From: Streptomyces sp. NRRL B-1347
GTDB lineage: Bacteria; Actinomycetota; Actinomycetes; Streptomycetales; Streptomycetaceae
Direction: 5' to 3'
Assembly (NCBI RefSeq): GCF_000720325.1
Contig: NZ_JOJM01000058.1
Span: 39,845 to 103,844, forward strand
DNA length: 64,000 nt
Shown here piece by piece: positions 35,684 to 43,584 of this stretch. Each line of letters opens with the position of its first letter. The first letter of the stretch is position 1. Under the pieces are notes generated by a model. The model saw only the letters and a program-made list of their open reading frames with translations, did no database searches and was not told the origin of the DNA. Made by a program: the position numbers and the translations under genes.

Positions 35684-37083
35684 GCGCGCCCTTCGCCGCG
35701 GACGCCGCCGACCCCACCGACCCGTACGCGCTGGACGCCGGGCTCCTCTCCCCCGTGCGCGCCGGAACCCCCGTGGAGCGGGCGGTGTCCGACGCCGCCT
35801 GGCTCCAGGCCATGCTGGACACCGAGGCCGCCCTCGCCCGCGCGCAGGCCGCGGTCGGCGTGGTGCCGCCCGGGGCCGCGCGGGCCATCACCGCCGCCGC
35901 TCGGGCCGACAGGATCGACCTGAGGGCGCTCGCGGTGCACGCGCGGGAGAGCGCCAACCCGGTGGTCGGCGTGGTCCGCGCGCTGACCGGCGCGGTGGCC
36001 GCGGCGGATCCGGAAGCCGCCGCGTACGTCCACCGCGGCTCGACGAGCCAGGACGTCCTCGACACCGCGGCGATGCTGGTGGCCAAGGACGCCCTGGTGC
36101 TGCTGCGGGCGGACCTGGCCCGGGTCGAGCGGGCCCTGGCGGGACTCGCCCGCGCCCACCGCGACACGGTCGTCGCCGGGCGCACCCTGGCGCTCCACGC
36201 GGTGCCCACCACCTTCGGCCTCAAGGCCGCCGGGTGGCGGGAGCTGACGCTGGCCGCGGACGCCCGCGCGGCCGCCGTGCTCGACGGCCTGCCCGTCTCC
36301 CTCGGCGGCGCCGCGGGCACCCTGGCCGGGTACGCCGCGTACGGCGCCGACACCGAGCGCCTGGTGATGGCGTTCGCCGCCGAGACGGGACTGCGGGCAC
36401 CGGTGCTGCCCTGGCACACGCTGCGCACGCCGATCGCCGACCTCGGCGCCGCGCTCGCGCACGCCGCGGGAGCCCTCGGCAAGCTGGCGGTGGACGTGCA
36501 GTCGCTGAGCCGCACCGAGGTCGCCGAGGTCGCCGAGCCGCACGTACCCGGGCGCGGCAGCTCGTCGGCGATGCCGCAGAAGCGCAACCCGGTACTCGCC
36601 ACCCTGATCCGCAGCGCGGCCCTCCAAGTCCCGGCACTGGCCGCCGTGCTGACGCAGTGCATGCTCTCCGAGGACGAGCGTTCGGCCGGGGCGTGGCACG
36701 CGGAGTGGCAGCCGCTGCGCGAGTGCCTGCGCCTGACGGGCGGCGCCGCGCACACGGCGGTGGAGCTCGTGGAGGGCCTCGTGGTGCACCCGGAGCGGAT
36801 GCGCGCGAACCTCGCCCTCACCGGCGGCCAGGTCGTCGCCGAACGGCTCGTGGCGGAGCTCGCCCCGCTCCTGGGCAAGGCCGCCGCCCGGGAGCTCCTG
36901 ACGGCCGCCGCGGAGGCCGCGCGGCAGGACGGGCGGCCCCTCGCCGACCACCTCGCCGAGGCCCCCGGCGTCGCCGGCCGCGTCCCGCGCGCGGACCTGG
37001 ACCGCTGGTGCGATCCGGCCGGGTACGCGGGCGCCGCGCCCGCTCTCGTGGACCGGTCCCTGGCGCCGCGGAAGGAGCCCTGA
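35680..37083 (+). CDS. creD: CreD-like nitrosuccinate lyase (fumarase/aspartase superfamily)
   Basis: 467 aa. Superfamily marks: HRGSTSQDVLDTA (about 110), the second conserved His region AGRTLALHAVPTTFGLKAAG, and the mobile catalytic loop GRGSSSAMPQKRNPVLATLI (about 290) with the catalytic Ser. Closest annotated types are 3-carboxy-cis,cis-muconate cycloisomerase and CreD. CreD cleaves nitrosuccinate to fumarate and nitrous acid. Coupling to the CreE-like gene, and absence of any protocatechuate pathway, make the CreD role much the better reading. It ends the plus-strand operon and is followed by a 21-bp repeat array. Confidence 0.82.
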   Translation: MSAPFAADAADPTDPYALDAGLLSPVRAGTPVERAVSDAAWLQAMLDTEAALARAQAAVGVVPPGAARAITAAARADRIDLRALAVHARESANPVVGVVRALTGAVAAADPEAAAYVHRGSTSQDVLDTAAMLVAKDALVLLRADLARVERALAGLARAHRDTVVAGRTLALHAVPTTFGLKAAGWRELTLAADARAAAVLDGLPVSLGGAAGTLAGYAAYGADTERLVMAFAAETGLRAPVLPWHTLRTPIADLGAALAHAAGALGKLAVDVQSLSRTEVAEVAEPHVPGRGSSSAMPQKRNPVLATLIRSAALQVPALAAVLTQCMLSEDERSAGAWHAEWQPLRECLRLTGGAAHTAVELVEGLVVHPERMRANLALTGGQVVAERLVAELAPLLGKAAARELLTAAAEAARQDGRPLADHLAEAPGVAGRVPRADLDRWCDPAGYAGAAPALVDRSLAPRKEP

Positions 37084-37107
37084 GGGGCACGGCCGCAGCG
37101 CAGCGCG

Positions 37108-37212
37108 GCACGGGAACGCCGGAAAGCGACACAAGGAATGCGAGGAGTGACGCAAGGAATGCGGGCAGTGACGCAAAAATACGGCGGAGTGCCGCGAAGA
37201 ATACGGGGAGGG
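37108..37212. repeat. 21-bp tandem repeat x5 after the CreD-like gene
   Basis: Five adjacent 21-bp units of the type ACGCAAGGAATGCGGGCAGTG, each diverged by several bases, starting 24 nt after the stop codon. The units have a period close to two helical turns. Confidence 0.85.
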
Positions 37213-38166
37213 CCGCCCTGCGCCGACAGGTGCGCGCGATCTCGCTTCCCGAACCCTCTTGATCTCACCCCGGTAGGATCCTACGAAGTGGTAAGCAACG
37301 CTTCTGACCGCGCTGACCACGGAAAATGCGCCGCCACTGAGCGCCCCGCACGGGCCCATGAAATCACCGAAGAACCACCTCCACCGTCACGCATTTCATT
37401 TGCTCACACGGGCGATGACCATGGATCCATCGACAGCGAACGGCACTGACCAGTCTGACCCGGCACATGACCAGCTGACCCGCGATCGCCCTTGCGCGGC
37501 CCACGGGCGTTGCGTTTGAATTTTGAAAAGCCTTAGGAAACGGGGGAATCCGAGGCTGCCGCAATCGGTCACATTCGATGAAAGCAGTCTTGCCTCCGTA
37601 CGTTCGACCATCCGTTGGGCACGGTCGAAACCAAGGGGGAGTCATGCACGACGTATCTGAACCACGAAACGTGAATGCACCATCGGCCCTGGCCGTTCCA
37701 GCGGCCCTGGCTTTCCGCCGGACTGCCCCAGCCCGTTTCATCCGTGCTGTTGTGCCACCGTGCGTTGACTAATTGCTTGTGCTGAGCGATCTCTGGTCGA
37801 GCCCTGACGGGAATCCTCTTCCCCCAGGTCGGGCCCGCCGCCGAGGCGCCGTCTGACACGCACGCTCAGCCTTCGCGGTGTGCCCCGCCGCGGCCCCGGG
37901 CAGTTGCCCGCGCCGGGCCGCGCGGAGGGGAGACCGGGGCCTCACGGGCCGCCGGGTCTCCGCGCCACCGCCCCGTCCGGACGCGCGTCCCGCCGCCGAG
38001 CCCGGCAGGCGCCGCCCCCTTCACCCCCCTACGTCTCCTTCCGCACGGCTCCGGGCGGCTGCTCACGGACGCCCACGGGTACGCCGCGGCCGCACGCCGC
38101 AGCGCCGCCGTGCCCCTTCACCGCGCCGCCGGGCACCGGCCGCCCGGACCACACCGCCGTACCCAC
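37213..38166. other. Gene-poor stretch between CreD-like gene and transposase-derived gene
   Basis: Almost 1 kb with lower GC than its surroundings and no recognisable protein homology. It contains the AT-rich patch TTGAATTTTGAAAAGCCTTAG (37514-37534, 21 bases with the final G), a following GGGGGAATCCG, and one candidate small gene listed separately. It may hold a promoter for that gene or be remnant DNA. Confidence 0.4.
37644..37772 (+). CDS. Candidate small protein, 42 aa, unrecognised
   Basis: ATG at 37644 directly behind AAGGGGGAG and ended by TAA. The predicted peptide begins MHDVSEPRNVNAPSALAVPA and is followed by an Arg/Pro-rich half with a single Cys near the end. Nothing identifies a function. 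Support is only the good ribosome binding site and the AT-rich, promoter-like sequence 100 nt upstream; it could be chance. Confidence 0.25.
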   Translation: MHDVSEPRNVNAPSALAVPAALAFRRTAPARFIRAVVPPCVD

Positions 38167-38226
38167 GCACTCCCACGTACTCCGACGCACTCCCACGTGC
38201 TCCCACATGCTCCGACGCGCTCCCAC
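38167..38226. repeat. 20-bp tandem repeat x3 just before the transposase-derived gene
   Basis: Three units of GCACTCCCACGTACTCCGAC and variants, themselves built of 10-bp halves, ending 13 nt before the ATG at 38240. Position over the leader suggests an effect on expression, which is inference. Confidence 0.8.
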
Positions 38227-38239
38227 CCAAAGGATCGAC

Positions 38240-39472
38240 ATGACTGTCGTCAGCAGCGAACCGTACTGTGAACGGACCCCCCAGGCCCGCCTCGACCGCT
38301 TCGACGGGCCCGACCCGGACGCGACGAGAAGGGTCGCCATCGACCGCTCGCTGGCGGAGCTCTCCCCCGTCGTGTTCGCCTCGCTGCCGCGGGCCGACCA
38401 GCGCCGCAAGGGGCTGATGTACCTGCGCGGGCTCCTGGGCGCGCGGGGCAGGAAGTCGGTGCGGAACATCGCGGCCTTCCTCGGCGACCAGGTCAACGAC
38501 CAGGGCCTGCACCACTTCATCAACGACTCGACGTGGGAGTGGGCGCCCATGCGGGAGGCCCTCGGCCGCTATCTGGCCCGCCAACTGCCCCCGCAGGCCT
38601 GCGTCCTGCACCCCATGGTCATCCCCAAGTCGGGCACGCACTCCGTGGGCGTGGCCAGGACGTTCTCCTGGGAGCGCGGGCAGTCCGTGACCGCGCAGCA
38701 GGTGATCGGGGTGTGGGGGGTGTCCGCGCACGCCACGAGCCCGCTGAACTGGTGGCTGCATCTGCCGTCCCACTGGACGCGGGGCGCCCCGGGCGACGAC
38801 GGCCCGTCGTGGCCGCCGCGGCGCTCGGGCCTGACGACGCCGGAGGACTCCATGGTCAGCGCCTATCTGGAGACGGCCGCGCGGCTGCGCCTGCCGGAGT
38901 GCCCGGTGACGCTCAACGCCGAGCCGCTGGACGGCATCCGGGTGGTCAGCAAGCTCAGCGCGGCGGGCCTGCGGCACATCACCCGGATCGCGCAGGACAC
39001 CTGGCTGCTCCCGCACGACCCGGCGCTGCCGGGCTGGGGCGAGCGGCCGCTCCAGGCGGGCCAGATCGCCCAGCTGGCCAAGCTGGGCCGCAAGCGCGTG
39101 GCCCTCATCCCGTCGGGCAGCGCGGACCCCGCGGAACTGGTCGCCGCCATCCGCGTCCGCCTCCCCGTCGTACGCGAATCCGGGGACCGGGCCCACGACC
39201 ACGGCGACTTCCTCCTCCTCGGCATCGGCCGCGGCGGCCCGCGCTGGCCGGAGGAGCTGTGGCTGACCGACATGACCACGGTCGACCACACGGCCCTGCT
39301 CCGCCTGGTCGCCCTCAGCCACCGCGTCGAACAGTCCGGCATGCCCCGCGCCGAACGCGTGGGCATCCGCGACTTCGTGGGCCGCTCCTTCGCCGGCTGG
39401 CACCGCCACGCGACGCTGGCCTCGATAGCCCACGCGGCCACAGAACTGGCGGACCACCACTTGGCGGCCTGA
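38240..39472 (+). CDS. IS701/DDE_5-family transposase homologue lacking the catalytic motif
   Basis: 410 aa from ATG 38240 (AAAGGA upstream). Overall fold is recognisable: RRKGLMYLRGLLGARGRKSV, NDQGLHHFINDSTWEW, SGTHSVGVARTFSWERGQ, SPLNWWLHLPSHW. In active members the strand before SGxHSVGVAR carries Asp-Asp-Thr-Gly; here it reads VLHPMVIPKSG, so the first catalytic Asp is gone, and the region expected to hold the second reads VTLNAEPLDG. No terminal inverted repeats or target duplications were seen. It is probably an immobile, domesticated protein, possibly DNA-binding and regulatory. Confidence 0.75.
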   Translation: MTVVSSEPYCERTPQARLDRFDGPDPDATRRVAIDRSLAELSPVVFASLPRADQRRKGLMYLRGLLGARGRKSVRNIAAFLGDQVNDQGLHHFINDSTWEWAPMREALGRYLARQLPPQACVLHPMVIPKSGTHSVGVARTFSWERGQSVTAQQVIGVWGVSAHATSPLNWWLHLPSHWTRGAPGDDGPSWPPRRSGLTTPEDSMVSAYLETAARLRLPECPVTLNAEPLDGIRVVSKLSAAGLRHITRIAQDTWLLPHDPALPGWGERPLQAGQIAQLAKLGRKRVALIPSGSADPAELVAAIRVRLPVVRESGDRAHDHGDFLLLGIGRGGPRWPEELWLTDMTTVDHTALLRLVALSHRVEQSGMPRAERVGIRDFVGRSFAGWHRHATLASIAHAATELADHHLAA

Positions 39473-39509
39473 CCCGGGGGTTCTCCGTACGGGTCGGGGC
39501 CCGCGAACG

Positions 39510-39728
39510 TCATTCCTCCCGAGGCACGATGCTCACCGCGCGATAGTCAAAACCGTCCTGCTGGAACCCGGGCGCTTCCCACACGAGCTCGACCTGCTGC
39601 CCGGGCACCAACGCACGGAAGCCGTCGGCACGAACATCAGAGAAATGCCCAAAACACCCACCAGGCGTCTCAACAGAGTCGAGCACGCCCCACCCTGCCT
39701 CGTCGTCCCACGAACGAACAGTCGCCAT
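39510..39728 (-). CDS. Cold-shock-domain-like small protein
   Basis: 72 aa from ATG 39728 (MATVRSWDDEAGWGVLDSVE). The WxxExGWGVLD segment corresponds to the RNP-1 strand of cold-shock proteins (KGFGFI), and CFGHFSDVRADGFRALVPGQ with VELVWEAPGFQQDGF follows the rest of the OB fold. Aromatic RNA-contact positions are partly changed. Probably binds single-stranded nucleic acid; a common stand-alone gene in Streptomyces accessory regions. Confidence 0.75.
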   Translation of the reverse strand: MATVRSWDDEAGWGVLDSVETPGGCFGHFSDVRADGFRALVPGQQVELVWEAPGFQQDGFDYRAVSIVPREE

Positions 39729-39944
39729 CACCATGACCAGCACCCTACGGGCCCCGCCGGGCAACTGGATTCAGCGCGGGGGGGGGAAGCGAAGGCTGGC
39801 GGCCTCAGCCGCTGTTGGAGTGTCGCGAAGGTGACTCTCGTGAGACCAGCGGCGCCTGCCGCGGGGAGCGCGACGAGCGACGATCCGGACATGAACCGGG
39901 GCGCCGTATATGTGCAAGGCATACGGCGCCCCGGACTCCATGGC

Positions 39945-40765
39945 TCACGCCGCTGCCTGGTGGGGCTCCGGCGGGGCGCCCGCCTGTCGGACCTCTGTGC
40001 CGTCGTGGGCGGTGAGTTCCCGCAGGGATGCGACGGCTTCGGGATGGGCGTACTCGCGCCCTTTCGCGATGAACTCATTGAGGCAAGACCGTAGCCGGTC
40101 GGCTTCGCCGAAGGTCATCTCCACGTGGTGCCACTTCCGAGTGGTCCCGATGGTGAGATCGATCTGAGGAAGCGGAGCATGCGGCATGTGCTCCATGACG
40201 AGGTCGAGTGTCTCTGCCTCCCGCCCGTACTTGGTGTGGACAACGGGATGGAGTGCCAACTCCATGCTGGTCTCCTCCGCGGCGTGGAACTGGTCGACCA
40301 GGAGCCCGCTCGGGCTGTGCTCGTCCTGGTCCCGGTACTGGCACCAGGGCGGACAAGGAGTGACGATCTCAAGCGGATGCGTAGCCGCTGGGCACAGGTC
40401 GACGGCTTCGGCAGCACCGCCGAGGACGACGGCCTCGAACCGGTGCCGCAGTCCTCGGAGGCGCAGAGCGAAGTCCTCCAGGCCGGCGATGAACAGCCCG
40501 AGGGCAGCAGAGTCCAGTTCAGCCGTACCGTCGAAGGCCGACAGCCACAGACGGGGCTGTTCGCCACGCGCCTCCTCGTCGCGCCCGAGGCCGATCTGCA
40601 CGGCCAGCAAGGGGACTTCGAGGCCCGGGCTCATCTTCTCCGGAGCGGTCAGACACACCGGGGCACTGACGTGACTCCCGACCGCCTCCGCGTACACATC
40701 ACGGGCGCACCAGGCGGGGCAACCCTGCTCGGCCGGGCGCAGGGCAGAACTGTCGTGGTGGACAT
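39945..40765 (-). CDS. DUF6907-type protein with two CPxWC modules; probable frameshift near start
   Basis: The frame ending at 39945 encodes two similar modules, each opening with a CP(A/P)WC motif (EQGCPAWCARDVYAE and VTPCPPWCQYRDQDE) and ending in a helix. This matches a Streptomyces family of unknown function (DUF6907). The only good start, ATG 40765 with GAAGGAGACACC, reads MSTTTVLPCARPSR and is one frame away from CPAWC; without it the frame is open to 40943 but lacks a credible start. So either one base is missing or extra between about 40705 and 40760, or translation begins at a non-standard codon. Function unknown; the Cys pairs might bind metal. Confidence 0.6.
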
Positions 40766-41410
40766 GGTGTCTCCTTCGCTGGGAGTGGCTTCCTGCCCAG
40801 CAGTTTTGATCCCTCCGAGGGGCATCACGCCCTAGACTCGCAAACTGGATATACGGTCCGCCCAACCAGGCCAGGCTGCGGCCCCTGGCCGTCGACAGCG
40901 GCTCAACTTGCCACTGAGCAGTGGGTAGTTCTCGCTCGGCCATCGGCCTTGATCAACACCTCAGCACGAAGGTGTTCCGCCGCCTCAGGCACAGTGGAAT
41001 GCCATAGGGCCCGTCGGTCATCGACCGATGAACGCAGAGGGTTGGCTTCCTCCTCTGCTCAGGGAGCCACCGCGCCGACACCCCCACCGCCGTTCCGCCA
41101 TGTCAGTGAGGGATGCGCGGTAGTCGTCCCTGCCCCAATCCCCCTGCCGAACGACCGCCACCAGTGGCTCCGCGCCCCCACGGCGGGCGAGACCGGGCGC
41201 CAGGCGCCTCTCTCAGGCCCCGGCGGGCTGTCACCGCTTCGCCAGCCCCCTCGGAGGGCCTCGTTCCGTGGGCCGGAGGGCGGGCACCTGGATGTGCCCC
41301 CGCGCCGGAGGCGGGCGATGGGGCCGGTCAGCGACACCTCGGCCGGTGCGGGGCCGGACGCCCCGGGGTTTGAAGAGCGGTCGCGGCGGCATCCGCCCGC
41401 ACATACGCAA
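40766..41410. other. Intergenic region with no supported gene
   Basis: About 650 bases between the DUF6907-type gene and the tRNA. Several open frames exist but none has a ribosome binding site or recognisable protein. It lies just downstream of the tRNA 3' end, where integrative elements enter, so it may be remnant DNA. Confidence 0.4.
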
Positions 41411-41448
41411 AGACCCCGTCCCCAGCGAAGCCGCTGGTGGCGGGGTCT
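41411..41448 (-). terminator. tRNA-Arg terminator hairpin
   Basis: AGACCCCG with CCAGC and its complement CGCTGG ... CGGGGTCT form a long stem starting about 20 nt after the tRNA 3' end on the minus strand. Confidence 0.8.
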
Positions 41449-41466
41449 ACAGGCACCTGATCAAGG

Positions 41467-41538
41467 TGCCCCCGGCAGGATTCGAACCTGCGCACACGGC
41501 TCCGGAGGCCGTTGCTCTATCCCCTGAGCTACGGGGGC
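41467..41538 (-). tRNA. tRNA-Arg (anticodon CCG)
   Basis: 72 nt cloverleaf on the minus strand: acceptor GCCCCCG/CGGGGGC (7 bp), D-arm GCTC/GAGC, anticodon stem ACGGC/GCCGT with loop CTCCGGA (CCG at 34-36), T-arm GCAGG/CCTGC with loop TTCGAAT, discriminator A. CCA is not encoded (CCT follows). Reads arginine CGG codons. Its 3' end faces the biosynthetic island on the left; tRNA-Arg genes are known integration sites of Streptomyces integrative elements. Confidence 0.97.
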
Positions 41539-41652
41539 GTGTCGGTCGCGGTGTTCGCGGCGACGGGTAGAACCCTACCAGCTCTTCGGTGATCCTCAGG
41601 AACGGGTTTGCGGGCGGCGCCCGAGGAGCCGGTTCGGGCGCCGCTTCGCAGG

Positions 41653-42471
41653 TCAGGGCTTGCGGCCGACACCGGCGTAGGCGTCCACCTCCGTGGTGGT
41701 GTCGGTGGTCGGCTCGGGGCGCCAGCGGGTGACCTGGGTGACGCCCGGGTCGGCCAGGTCGAGGCCGTCGAAGAAGCCGGTGATCTCCTCGACGCTGCGG
41801 ACGTAGTAGGGGATCGCGCCACTCTGGTTGTAGGCGTTCGACGCCGCGATCATGCCGTCGCTGGTGGCGGTGGAGTCGCTGATCACCAGGTAGCTGCCGG
41901 AGGGCAGGCCGGCCATCAGGCGGCCGACCAGGTCGCGGGCCTGGTCGTGGGACGCGACGTGGCCGAGGGTGTTGAGGATCATGAGGGCGACCGGCTGGGA
42001 GAGGTCCAGGGTCTTGGCGGCCTCGGTGAGGATGGCCTCCGGCTCGTACATGTTGGCGTCGATGTACGCCGTCTCACCCTCGGGCGTGCTGGTGAGCAGG
42101 GCCCGGGCGTGGGCGAGGACCAGCGGGTCGTTGTCCACGTACACGATGCGGGAGTCGGGGGCGACGCGCTGGGCGACCTCGTGGGTGTTGTCGGCGGTCG
42201 GCAGGCCCGTGCCGATGTCCAGGAACTGGCGGATGCCCTGCTCCCCCGCCAGGTGGCGGACCGCGCGGCCGAGGAAGAGGCGGCTGGTGCGGGCCACGTC
42301 GACGAGGCCCGGGAAGATCTCCTTGATGTGGTCGCCGAGCTCGCGGTCCTTCTCGTAGTTGTCCTTGCCACCCACGAAGTAGTTCCAGAAGCGTGCCGAG
42401 TGGGGCTTGCTCGTGTCGATCCGCGCACGTATCTCGGCGGACGAGTCGAGTATGGGGTCGGAACCGGTCAC
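41653..42471 (-). CDS. SAM-dependent methyltransferase of the DUF574 (Methyltransf_19) family
   Basis: 272 aa from GTG 42471 with AGGAGG upstream. Family marks: IDTSKPHSARFWNYFVGGKD at the N-terminus, then motif I FLDIGTGLPTADNTHEVA and VYVDNDPLVLAHARALL, ILNTLGHV and a late YYVRSVEEITGFFDGLDL. This family is greatly expanded in Streptomyces, often beside regulators; substrates are mostly unknown. Monocistronic, with unusual AT-rich direct repeats in its promoter. Confidence 0.93.
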   Translation of the reverse strand: MTGSDPILDSSAEIRARIDTSKPHSARFWNYFVGGKDNYEKDRELGDHIKEIFPGLVDVARTSRLFLGRAVRHLAGEQGIRQFLDIGTGLPTADNTHEVAQRVAPDSRIVYVDNDPLVLAHARALLTSTPEGETAYIDANMYEPEAILTEAAKTLDLSQPVALMILNTLGHVASHDQARDLVGRLMAGLPSGSYLVISDSTATSDGMIAASNAYNQSGAIPYYVRSVEEITGFFDGLDLADPGVTQVTRWRPEPTTDTTTEVDAYAGVGRKP

Positions 42472-42510
42472 GGGGGACCTCCTGCGGTGCGTGGGCCTGT
42501 CGATCGCTTG

Positions 42511-42554
42511 CCGATCGATCGAGATCAATCGAGATCAATTGAGATCGATCGATG
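42511..42554. promoter_or_regulatory. Direct repeats upstream of the DUF574 methyltransferase
   Basis: 10-bp direct repeats CGAGATCAAT, CGAGATCAAT, TGAGATCGAT lie between two GATCGATCGA-like palindromes (42513-42522 and 42546-42554). This is strikingly AT-rich for the genome and sits 40-80 nt before the start codon; a regulator binding array is likely. Confidence 0.5.
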
Positions 42555-42755
42555 CTGCGGCACATCGTGTGTGCATCGTGCGCATGGTGTGCGTGGTGCA
42601 CATCGTTGCCGGTCGCATCAATTGAATCGTGGATCAAAGTAGCAACTGTGCCGTGGGACCCAGCCGTTGCCTTCCCCCTCCGTCGCCGCCTACTCAGGCC
42701 GTCCGAGTAGGCGTACGGATGTCCGGCGGGTGCCGCGGCCGCGACGCTTGCGGGC

Positions 42756-43550
42756 ATGACGAAACCTCTGCGGAACCTCAAGTGGGCAGTGCTCCGGGGC
42801 CTGTTGCGCACGGTCGGGCGGACCTCCGCGGGCATCCGCGTCGGCTACCGGCACGGCTTCGACAGCGGCACGATGCTCGACTACGTGTACGTGAACCGGG
42901 CCCGCGGCACGCTCGGCGTCGGCCGTCTCGTCGACCGCGTCTACCTCGACGCCGTCGGCTGGCGCGCCATCCGCGCCCGCCGCGACCTCCTCCAGCGGGT
43001 GCTGCGCGAGCAGGTCGAAAGCCGCCCCGGCCGCCCGGTGCGCGTCCTCGACGTGGCCGCGGGGCCCGGCCGCTACCTCCACGACCTGGCCGCGGCGTAC
43101 GGGCCCGACCGGGTGCGGGTGGTCTGCCGGGACCTCGCGGAGGCCGGGCTGCGCCAGGGCGAGTCCCTCGCGCGGGCCCGGGGGCTCACGAACGTCTCGT
43201 ACGAGACCGGGGACGCGTTCGACCCCGAGCCGCCGCACGACGGGGCGCCGGACGTCATCGTCGTCTCGGGCCTGTACGAGCTGCTGCTCGAGGACGACGC
43301 CGTCCGTACGTCCATCAAGCGGCTGCGCGGGCTGCTCGCCCCGGGCGGCGTCCTCGTCTGCACGACCCAGACCCACCACCCCCAGCTCGACTTCATCGCG
43401 AACGTGCTGCCCAACCGGGAGGGGCGGCTGTGGGTCATGAAGTGCCGCAACGCGGCGCTGACGGAGGGCTGGGCCCGGGAGGCGGGGTTCGGGAAGGTGC
43501 GGAGCCGGCGGGAGGAGGTGGGGTTGTTCGCCGTGACGGTTTGCGAATAG
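42756..43550 (+). CDS. Class I SAM-dependent methyltransferase, unknown substrate
   Basis: 264 aa. An N-terminal extension (residues 1-85: LLRTVGRTSAGIRVGYRHGF, MLDYVYVNRARGT) precedes the Rossmann core with motif I VRVLDVAAGPGRYLHDLAA, VVCRDLAEAGL and LAPGGVLVCTTQTHHPQLDF. The extension with DYVYxNxxRG resembles a family found with lipid or polyketide modification, but I cannot assign a substrate. No operon partner: the next gene is convergent. Confidence 0.82.
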   Translation: MTKPLRNLKWAVLRGLLRTVGRTSAGIRVGYRHGFDSGTMLDYVYVNRARGTLGVGRLVDRVYLDAVGWRAIRARRDLLQRVLREQVESRPGRPVRVLDVAAGPGRYLHDLAAAYGPDRVRVVCRDLAEAGLRQGESLARARGLTNVSYETGDAFDPEPPHDGAPDVIVVSGLYELLLEDDAVRTSIKRLRGLLAPGGVLVCTTQTHHPQLDFIANVLPNREGRLWVMKCRNAALTEGWAREAGFGKVRSRREEVGLFAVTVCE

Positions 43551-43584
43551 GGCGCCGCCGCCCAGGGGTCCGTTCGGCCGCCCT

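Noticed and set aside
37880..38239. N-terminal extension of the transposase-derived protein (open frame from 37880)
   Set aside because: The extension is Pro/Arg-rich, runs through the 20-bp repeats, has no family similarity, and the ATG at 38240 has a good ribosome binding site.
38240..39472. Active insertion sequence
   Set aside because: No terminal inverted repeats or target-site duplication recognised, and catalytic acidic residues are missing.
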